A stretch of DNA of 12,576 bases from Caulobacteraceae bacterium (GTDB taxonomy: Bacteria; Pseudomonadota; Alphaproteobacteria; Caulobacterales; Caulobacteraceae). Positions 6,430 through 10,993 of the stretch are shown here, piece after piece (within the stretch, counting starts at the first letter, position 1; each line of letters begins with the position of its first letter). A program made the translations under genes and the position numbers. The notes under the pieces are model-generated. The model saw nothing but the letters and a program-made list of their open reading frames with translations, made no database searches and was not told the origin of the DNA. The stretch lies in the NCBI GenBank assembly GCA_947501315.1, contig CANMXH010000055.1, positions 1-12,576 on the forward strand, written 5' to 3'.

Positions 6430-6867
6430 TCAGTCGGCGTCGGCGCGCAGCGTCTCGACCACGGCACGATCGAATTCTTCCGCCTGTTCGGGCGTCAGCA
6501 CCGCGCGCATCTCGAACACATGGCGGATGGTCGCCATCTGGAGTTCGCCCATGGCACCGTGGAAATGCTCTACGGCGGCCTGCACCTCGGGCGTGTCGCC
6601 CCGGCTCTGGGCGATGGCGGCGGATAGTTCCTGGTTCGCCGCGCGCACTTCGGCTTCCAACGGGCCGCGCTGCGCAGCGAAAGCGGCCTCGACCTGGTCC
6701 AGCCGACGGTCCTGGTCCGGGGTCAGGTCCAGCCGCTCATGCACGATATGATGCAGATCGGCGGGCTGATCCTGTTGCGCCGACCAGGTCATCGCCCCCC
6801 AGGCGGCGGTGGCTCCCACGACAGCGGCCAGGACAGCGGTGACGAGCGTGGACTTCAGGCCGCTCAT
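6430..6867 (-). CDS. CnrX-like periplasmic metal sensor
   Basis: The product is 145 aa, close to the 148 aa of CnrX. A single N-terminal membrane anchor (residues 6-28) is followed by a helical periplasmic domain. The match to CnrX is specific: HHIVHE, AAFAAQRGPLEAEVRAANQEL, MGELQMATIRHVFEMRAVLTPEQ. The CnrX metal ligands H42, H46, E63, H119 and M123 all have counterparts at a constant offset of three: H39, H43, E60, H116 and M120. CnrX senses Ni(II) and Co(II). Which metal this homologue senses is not determined by sequence, and its neighbours are copper genes. Its start overlaps the anti-sigma stop by ATGA. It is related to the Spy/CpxP-like metal resistance fold. Confidence 0.9.
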   Translation of the reverse strand: MSGLKSTLVTAVLAAVVGATAAWGAMTWSAQQDQPADLHHIVHERLDLTPDQDRRLDQVEAAFAAQRGPLEAEVRAANQELSAAIAQSRGDTPEVQAAVEHFHGAMGELQMATIRHVFEMRAVLTPEQAEEFDRAVVETLRADAD

Positions 6868-7139
6868 CCCAGGACGCTCCGCATATCCAGCGGCGCCGCC
6901 GCCATACGGGGGCTGAATACGGTGAGTTCGCTTCGACCCTGGTCGACCGCCGGGGCGGACACGCCGCCGGCGACGCCGCCGATGCCCGCCGCAACGCACA
7001 GGGCCGCGACCCGCAGCTTCCGTTCGCGCGACCGTGCCTGCGTCTGCGCGACCCGGTTCCAGACGCCATCCTCCAGGCCGTCCAGAGCCTCGGCGCGCGA
7101 CGATGGCGTTTGTGCGATCAAAGTATCCAGGTCTGTCAT
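6864..7139 (-). CDS. CnrY-like membrane anti-sigma factor
   Basis: The product is 91 aa, close to CnrY in size. A cytoplasmic N-terminal part of about 40 residues (LDGLEDGVWNRVAQ) is followed by basic residues and one transmembrane helix (43-60, VAALCVAAGIGGVAGGV), then a short periplasmic tail. This layout suits an anti-sigma that holds the CnrH-like sigma at the membrane until the CnrX-like sensor binds metal. Sequence identity to CnrY is weak in such short proteins, so the call leans on size, topology and the Y-X-H gene order. The ATG at 7139 has GGAG nine bases upstream. An alternative ATG lies at 7154. It is the first gene of the minus-strand cop cluster. Confidence 0.75.
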   Translation of the reverse strand: MTDLDTLIAQTPSSRAEALDGLEDGVWNRVAQTQARSRERKLRVAALCVAAGIGGVAGGVSAPAVDQGRSELTVFSPRMAAAPLDMRSVLG

Positions 7140-7187
7140 ACCGATCGTCTCCATGCGTCTCGCCCCTCTACGCACCGGTCCGATAGC

Positions 7188-7201
7188 CCCCTCGCGAGGG
7201 G
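7188..7201. promoter_or_regulatory. 14-bp perfect palindrome in divergent promoter region
   Basis: CCCCTCGCGAGGGG lies between the divergent cnrY-like gene (start 7139) and the NTF2-like gene (start 7262). It is flanked imperfectly by ACCGG (7174-7178) and CCGGT (7202-7206). It could be an operator shared by both genes or a short hairpin in the leader of the minus-strand transcript. No known binding consensus is recognised. Confidence 0.35.
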
Positions 7202-7217
7202 CCGGTTGGTCTTCGGC

Positions 7218-7243
7218 GTAAACGGAGCATAGTCCTGATCCAG
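7218..7243 (+). promoter_or_regulatory. candidate ECF-sigma promoter for the NTF2-like gene
   Basis: GTAAAC (7218-7223, preceded by GGC) is separated by 16 bases from CCAG (7240-7243) and followed by ACTTTC. The same spaced motif precedes copA on the other strand. If real, it places this gene in the regulon of the adjacent CnrH-like sigma factor. The ribosome site AGGAG (7250-7254) would then lie very near the transcript 5' end. Confidence 0.45.
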
Positions 7244-7261
7244 ACTTTCAAGGAGCCATCG

Positions 7262-7741
7262 ATGAAGCGCCTGATTCTCGCCGCTGTTCTGGCCGTTTCG
7301 GCATCGACCGCATTGGCCCATGAGCCGGCTCTCGCGCCTGCGTCCGCACAGGTCGTCAATGAAGCTGCGGCTCCGGCGATCGCAGTCGTGGACGCCTTTC
7401 ATGCCGCCCTGAGTTCCGGTGAGAGTGAGGCGGTCCTCGCCCTCCTCACTGGAGACGTCATGGTGTTGGAAGAAGGCGGCGTCGAGCGGTCGCGCGACGA
7501 ATACGCCGGCCATCACCTACCCGCCGACATGGCCTATGCCGCCGCCGCCGAGGCCGAGATCACCCGCCGCGTGGCCTGGGTGGAGGGCGACATCGCCTGG
7601 GTTCTGACAGAGGGCCGCACCAGTGGCGCGTTCAATGGTCGGCCCGTTGATCGTCTGACCGCCGAGACCATGATCCTGCACCGCCAGGCCGAGGGCTGGC
7701 GCATCCGCCACATCCACTGGTCGTCGCGCGCGCCGGCCTGA
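7262..7741 (+). CDS. periplasmic NTF2/SnoaL-like (DUF4440-type) protein
   Basis: The product is 159 aa. A clear signal peptide (MKRLILAAVLAVSASTALA, residues 1-19) would leave a mature protein starting with His. Residues 38-155 show the cone-shaped NTF2-like pattern: an N-terminal helix (VVDAFHAALSSGESEAVLALL), DVMVLEEGGVERSRDEYAGHH, then strands AWVEGDIAWVLTEGRTSG, TAETMILHRQAEGWRIRHIHWSSR. No catalytic function is evident. The HH (84-85) and HIHW (150-153) groups could bind metal. It is divergent from the cnrYXH-like/cop cluster, has AGGAG seven bases before the ATG, and shares the candidate ECF promoter motif with copA, suggesting a part in the same metal response. It ends three bases from the convergent copD. 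Confidence 0.85.
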   Translation: MKRLILAAVLAVSASTALAHEPALAPASAQVVNEAAAPAIAVVDAFHAALSSGESEAVLALLTGDVMVLEEGGVERSRDEYAGHHLPADMAYAAAAEAEITRRVAWVEGDIAWVLTEGRTSGAFNGRPVDRLTAETMILHRQAEGWRIRHIHWSSRAPA

Positions 7742-7744
7742 GCC

Positions 7745-8650
7745 TCACATCGAGGCGGGCGGCATCTGCACGCCCATCGCCGCGACCAATCCCAGCAGGG
7801 CAAACCCCGCCAGCATCTCCAGACCTATGCTGGTCCGCAGTCGCCGCACCGCGTCGTCGGCGTCGGTCTGCGCCTCGACGGCGCGCGACAGCGCGGGCGT
7901 CAGGTTGAACCGGTTGTGCGCCGCCAGTCCCACCATCACGGCGAACAGAACCAGCTTTGCGATCAGCAAAAGCCCCCAGGTTGAACTTGAAATATGGACG
8001 AGACCCTCCGCACCAATCAGGAAGGCCGCATTGATCAGACCGGTTATGACAAGGACGGCGACCGTGACCGTCCCGATCGACGCGAACCCTGCCAAGGACC
8101 GCGCCGTTGCGCCGACCTCTCTCGTAGAAGGGCGGATCAGCAGCAGGCAAAAGCCGGCCAGTGCGCCGATCCAGACGCAGGCGGCAAGCGCGTGGGCTAT
8201 GTCGGCGGCCAGATGCAACAGGCCGAGGGAGCCTTCGCTGGCGGCACCATGGCCGCTCCAGGCGAAACTGGCGACGGCCCCAGCAAAGGCGAGGATCGCG
8301 ATCAACTCTCCTGACTTACGACGCCACGCGACCAGGGTGGCGACTCCCAGCATAGCCAGTCCCGCCCGCACCACATGGGCAATGCCGAGGCTTGTGGACT
8401 GGACGACATAGCCGAGGGCTGCCGGGTCCACGCCTGCCGTCCAGCCCCCCGCCATCATCGCCGTCTGGGCTAAAAGACCGCCCATGGCCGTGACCGCAAG
8501 GACGAGGCCAGCGATGACAGCCGCGCGTCTGACTGATGGCGGACCGGGTTCGCTCAAGCCAAAGCCGTGGAACAGCGGCAGGCCGAGAGCCAAGACCGCC
8601 GCAGCAAACTGAAGCCAGCGAAGACCGACGACAGTCAGATCGATCGGCAC
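7745..8650 (-). CDS. copD: CopD/PcoD-family inner-membrane copper protein
   Basis: The product is 301 aa with about eight hydrophobic helices. The CopD domain shows SWSGHGAA-like spacing (FAWSGHGAASEGSLGLLHLAADIAHALAACVWIGALAGFCLLL) and the C-terminal segment SSSTWGLLLIAKLVLFAVMVGLAAHNRFNLTPAL, both typical of PcoD/CopD. The proteins of this family are thought to move copper across the inner membrane together with CopC. The start is GTG at 8650, two bases beyond the copC stop (TGACGTG), so the pair is almost certainly cotranslated. The C-terminus ends just before the convergent NTF2-like gene. Confidence 0.92.
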   Translation of the reverse strand: MPIDLTVVGLRWLQFAAAVLALGLPLFHGFGLSEPGPPSVRRAAVIAGLVLAVTAMGGLLAQTAMMAGGWTAGVDPAALGYVVQSTSLGIAHVVRAGLAMLGVATLVAWRRKSGELIAILAFAGAVASFAWSGHGAASEGSLGLLHLAADIAHALAACVWIGALAGFCLLLIRPSTREVGATARSLAGFASIGTVTVAVLVITGLINAAFLIGAEGLVHISSSTWGLLLIAKLVLFAVMVGLAAHNRFNLTPALSRAVEAQTDADDAVRRLRTSIGLEMLAGFALLGLVAAMGVQMPPASM

Positions 8651-8651
8651 G

Positions 8652-9005
8652 TCAGCGGACGGTGAAGCTATAGGTCCCGGTCATCCGATGGCCGTCGGCC
8701 GCCGCGATAGCCCAGGTCACTCGATAGACCCCGGCCGTCAGCGGCGCGCCAAACGTGCCACCCAGAGTCTTGCCGTCTTCTGACACCGTCTTGCTCATGC
8801 CGACCACTCGCCCCCGACTGTCCTCGACCTCAACGGTCGAAAAAGGCGCGGCGAACCGCTCGCTGAAGGTCAGGCTGATTGTCCGGGGAGCGGTCACGGT
8901 GGCACCATTGCCGGGGGTAGCGGACACCAGTCGGGCATGAGCCAGCGCCGGAGATGCGCTGAGAATCATGGCCGAGGCGACTGCAACGGGTAGAATCCGG
9001 TTCAT
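8652..9005 (-). CDS. copC: CopC periplasmic copper-binding protein
   Basis: The product is 117 aa. The signal peptide (residues 1-22, ending SPALA) leaves His23 at the mature N-terminus. With D104 and H106 (AADGHRMTG) it provides the classic CopC Cu(II) site. The beta-sandwich pattern is standard (LVSATPGNGATVTAP, ISLTFSERF, STVEVEDSRG, YRVTWAIAAADGH, GTYSFTV). The Met-rich Cu(I) loop of Pseudomonas-type CopC is not seen, so this is probably a Cu(II)-only form. AAGGAG six bases before the ATG at 9005 fixes the start. It is immediately followed by copD. Confidence 0.93.
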   Translation of the reverse strand: MNRILPVAVASAMILSASPALAHARLVSATPGNGATVTAPRTISLTFSERFAAPFSTVEVEDSRGRVVGMSKTVSEDGKTLGGTFGAPLTAGVYRVTWAIAAADGHRMTGTYSFTVR

Positions 9006-9123
9006 GACAAACTCCTTCAATGCCCTCTCCTACGCCTGCCGCTTTGTCATCCCTCATAGTCGACGGCGCGGCGCAGGCACCCGACTTTGACCAGACGCCA
9101 GGCTGCGCTGTTCGTCTATCTTA

Positions 9124-9543
9124 TCAGGTGTGAGGGGCGGCCATTGCCAACGCCGCTATAAGCCACCTTCGGGCTCGCGGGTTACAGTCCCGGGACGTCA
9201 GGAAGCGGACCATAGCTTGAGCCTGCTCGACCGAGCCCAAAATGACGTAGACGGCCACGCTCCAATCGACGGCACCCGCCGGGACACCGTATTCGTGCGT
9301 GACAGCTTCGAACGGCACCTCGTCCTGGTTCACATACCGCATGTGGGCGATCAGATTGGCGTGAATCTGCCCACCCAACCAGGCTGCCCCGGCCTCGGTC
9401 GGACAGCCGTCGATCCTGATCACGGCGGCAACTTCTCCTCCGTGCAGCGATCGGGTCCCAACGAACACTTCCTGTCCGCCCGGTTTGACCTGCGAGCCCT
9501 GGAAGTGCTGGCGAAGACCATGGCCCAGCGGGAGATACGTCAT
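9124..9543 (-). CDS. hypothetical protein, 139 aa
   Basis: I do not recognise a family. The protein is soluble, has no signal peptide or long hydrophobic segment, and reads like a compact alpha/beta domain (EVFVGTRSLHGGEVAAVIRIDGCPTEAG, then AVYVILGSVEQAQAMVRFL). It contains several His residues and two Cys. It begins 28 bases after the stop of the 68-aa gene at 9572, on the same strand, so the two are probably one transcript. GAGGTG eight bases before the ATG is a weak ribosome site. It ends about 120 bases before the copC start. Composition fits its neighbours. An overlapping plus-strand frame looks like a shadow. Confidence 0.6.
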   Translation of the reverse strand: MTYLPLGHGLRQHFQGSQVKPGGQEVFVGTRSLHGGEVAAVIRIDGCPTEAGAAWLGGQIHANLIAHMRYVNQDEVPFEAVTHEYGVPAGAVDWSVAVYVILGSVEQAQAMVRFLTSRDCNPRARRWLIAALAMAAPHT

Positions 9544-9571
9544 GTGACGCGCACCTCGCTATCAGGGCGGA

Positions 9572-9778
9572 TTAGTTCTTGACCTGGTCAGTCGGCGGCT
9601 TGCGCGCCATACGCTCGGCGAGCGCCTTGATCTTCTCGCGAGAGGGTTGGGAGAACCGGGACAACACCTTCGGATCGGCGATTTCCCCGTCGTCGATGAA
9701 CGGGCTGCCGTCCGCGTTGATCTGGCCGGTGGTGCGCTTCAGTTCCTGAAGGAGAGCGGCGCGTTCTGCCTTGTTCAT
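9572..9778 (-). CDS. hypothetical protein, 68 aa
   Basis: This small hydrophilic, charged protein starts MNKAERAALLQELKRTTGQ and ends with a helical Lys/Arg-rich part (SREKIKALAERMARKPP). No signal peptide, membrane helix or known motif is visible. AGGAGG six bases before the ATG at 9778 is the strongest ribosome site in this part of the window and fixes the start against longer in-frame versions. Upstream lies the GANTC-rich intergenic region, which should contain its promoter. The function is unknown. Confidence 0.7.
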   Translation of the reverse strand: MNKAERAALLQELKRTTGQINADGSPFIDDGEIADPKVLSRFSQPSREKIKALAERMARKPPTDQVKN

Positions 9779-9848
9779 CAACTGCCTCCTGCGCCTATGG
9801 CGACTCTTACCAAAATAGTGCCGAGTGACCAAATACGACCACTTGATC

Positions 9849-9990
9849 GACTCGTCTTTCGCAAATCGAGTCAAAAAACGCCGTCATGAGTCCGTATTCT
9901 GAGTTGAGCGCTCCTATATCGATAACGCGGAGTCCAGCCTAATTATTGACCGCGTCCGGTACACTATATCTGAACGGTTGGACTCGAGTC
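9849..9990. promoter_or_regulatory. cluster of six GANTC (CcrM-type) sites
   Basis: GANTC occurs at 9849, 9868, 9888, 9930, 9981 and 9986. The last two form the palindrome GACTCGAGTC. Random expectation for 142 bp is about 0.6. GANTC is the target of the cell-cycle DNA methylase CcrM in Alphaproteobacteria. The surrounding 9779-10037 region is more AT-rich than the rest of the window, lies upstream of the 68-aa gene and contains no supportable ORF. Confidence 0.5.
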
Positions 9991-10037
9991 TAAGGCGAAC
10001 TCCGACCTTGTTTCATCACCGTTATTAGAATGCCGGT

Positions 10038-10220
10038 CTAGTGGACGGTGGCGTGACAGGAGCGGCGCAGCAACGACTGGACGGCGCCTTCGAAAGTGGG
10101 AGAGTGAACACAGTCGCGGCCATCGATGGTGCCGACGAACTGGACGGAGCCGTCCACACATCGGCGACGGACAGCCAGTTTGGCGAAGGGGATCGAGACG
10201 AAATCAGTTCTGTGCCGCAT
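10038..10220 (-). CDS. hypothetical protein, 60 aa
   Basis: This small ORF has GGAG eight bases before its ATG. The protein starts MRHRTDFVSIPFAKLAVRRR and has a central VQFVGTIDGRD motif and a terminal helix (FEGAVQSLLRR). It has three Cys and no signal or membrane segment. I do not recognise a family. It shares FxGx[VI]DG and a correctly spaced LL with the 57-aa protein at 382-555. Each gene starts within about 85-110 bases of the tip of a repeat arm and points inward, and each has a hairpin by its ribosome site. A longer in-frame start at 10289 would lie inside the repeat arm and has no ribosome site. Confidence 0.55.
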   Translation of the reverse strand: MRHRTDFVSIPFAKLAVRRRCVDGSVQFVGTIDGRDCVHSPTFEGAVQSLLRRSCHATVH

Positions 10221-10228
10221 TGGGACAT

Positions 10229-10247
10229 CTCCAGAGTTGGTCTGGAG
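10229..10247 (-). promoter_or_regulatory. hairpin covering the ribosome site of the 60-aa ORF
   Basis: CTCCAGA (10229-10235) and TCTGGAG (10241-10247) form a perfect 7-bp stem with a 5-nt loop. On the minus-strand mRNA the 3' arm contains the GGAG ribosome binding site (10229-10232). Folding would therefore hide the site and could limit translation. Confidence 0.45.
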
Positions 10248-10281
10248 GTCGTGTCTCCGGGTGGCACACCCCTCAACGCCT

Positions 10282-10305
10282 AATTTCAAACTGTGTCAGT
10301 GCCGC
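10282..10305 (-). repeat. right arm of 24-bp inverted repeat (TIR-like)
   Basis: This is the exact reverse complement of 269-292, with the GGCACTG tip facing outward (to the right). The sequences inside and outside the arm do not match those at the left arm. The right flank runs directly into a 97-bp gap before the CDF transporter gene. Confidence 0.85.
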
Positions 10306-10399
10306 GCCACGGACCGCCATCTAATCGAGGAGCCGTGGTGGGACCCCAAAGCCGTAGCAGGCCTCATTGAGACCGCACGTCGTTCTGAGAGTTCCCGCT

Positions 10400-10993
10400 T
10401 CACGGCACTGTACCGCCTTCGCCTCCGGCATTCCGCAAGATTTCTATGCCGCCCTTGATCGCCAGGCCGGCTACCATCAATCCGATAACTAGGTCCGGCC
10501 AAGCCTGGCCAAGCCACCACACGAGCCCGCCAGCAACGAGAATGCCGCCATTGGCGGCGAAATCGTTAAGGCTAAACGTCTCCGCAGCATCCATGTTGAC
10601 GTCGTCGGACCTGACGCGTTTCAACAGCATTAGGCAGATCAGGTTCACGACCGCAGCCACGAGCGCGAGTCCCATCATCGTCCAGCCGACCGGTTCGGCC
10701 CCGACCCACCACCGCCGCCCAACGTCTATCAGCACCCCGACAGCGAACAGCAGCAGCAGAATGCCGGATAGACGCGCCGCGCCCTTCTTCCAGGACAGGG
10801 CGCGGCCAACCGCGAGAAAGCTGATCAGATAGACGACCGAGTCCGCCCCGTTATCTACGGCGTTGGCCAGAAGGGCGCTGGAGTCGGCGAGGATGCCGCC
10901 CGCGCCAAGCCCCACGAAGAGCAGCGCGTTGAGGATGAGGACCACCAGCAGTGTCCGTCGCTGCTGATGATCTCCCGAGGGTCGAGCCGTCAA
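10400..10993 (-). CDS. short cation diffusion facilitator (CDF) transporter
   Basis: The product is 197 aa with five to six membrane helices. Helix 2 holds DNGAD (D47, D51), the DxxxD half of the CDF metal site. The later helix reads ETFSLNDFAANGG, where the usual HxxxD is replaced by an Asn/Asp arrangement (N143, D144, N148) seen in short CDF relatives. The cytoplasmic C-terminal domain of classical CDFs such as YiiP is absent. It probably exports a divalent cation by proton exchange. The start is TTG at 10993, with AAGGA eight bases upstream, and overlaps the stop of the RND gene as TTGA. The two are therefore translationally coupled. Confidence 0.85.
   Translation of the reverse strand: MTARPSGDHQQRRTLLVVLILNALLFVGLGAGGILADSSALLANAVDNGADSVVYLISFLAVGRALSWKKGAARLSGILLLLFAVGVLIDVGRRWWVGAEPVGWTMMGLALVAAVVNLICLMLLKRVRSDDVNMDAAETFSLNDFAANGGILVAGGLVWWLGQAWPDLVIGLMVAGLAIKGGIEILRNAGGEGGTVP

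Larger units (their letters stand above)
271..10303. mobile_element. putative inverted-repeat-bounded element carrying copper resistance genes
   Basis: This unit of about 10 kb lies between the two outward-facing repeat arms. It carries the Grx-MauE/MerR pair, the CnrYXH-like module, copAB, the CopC-like and DUF411 genes, the NTF2-like gene, copCD and several unknown small genes. It sits next to a tRNA gene, a common island location. No transposase, integrase or resolvase is recognisable inside, and the bases flanking the arms (GTTGC on the left, GCGCC on the right) do not form a clear target duplication. It may be a decayed composite transposon whose outer IS ends remain, or a non-autonomous element. 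The boundaries are an inference from the repeat alone. Confidence 0.4.

Noticed and set aside
10126..10303. Plus-strand frame across the 60-aa ORF and the right repeat arm
   Set aside because: This part is the complement of the 60-aa gene and the repeat arm and shows no ribosome site or protein-like pattern. Only the part outside the arm was kept, as a weak remnant hypothesis.
263..10311. Target-site duplication flanking the inverted repeat
   Set aside because: Five-, eight- and nine-base flanks on the two sides differ. Only the palindromic GC matches, and it cannot be separated from the repeat itself.
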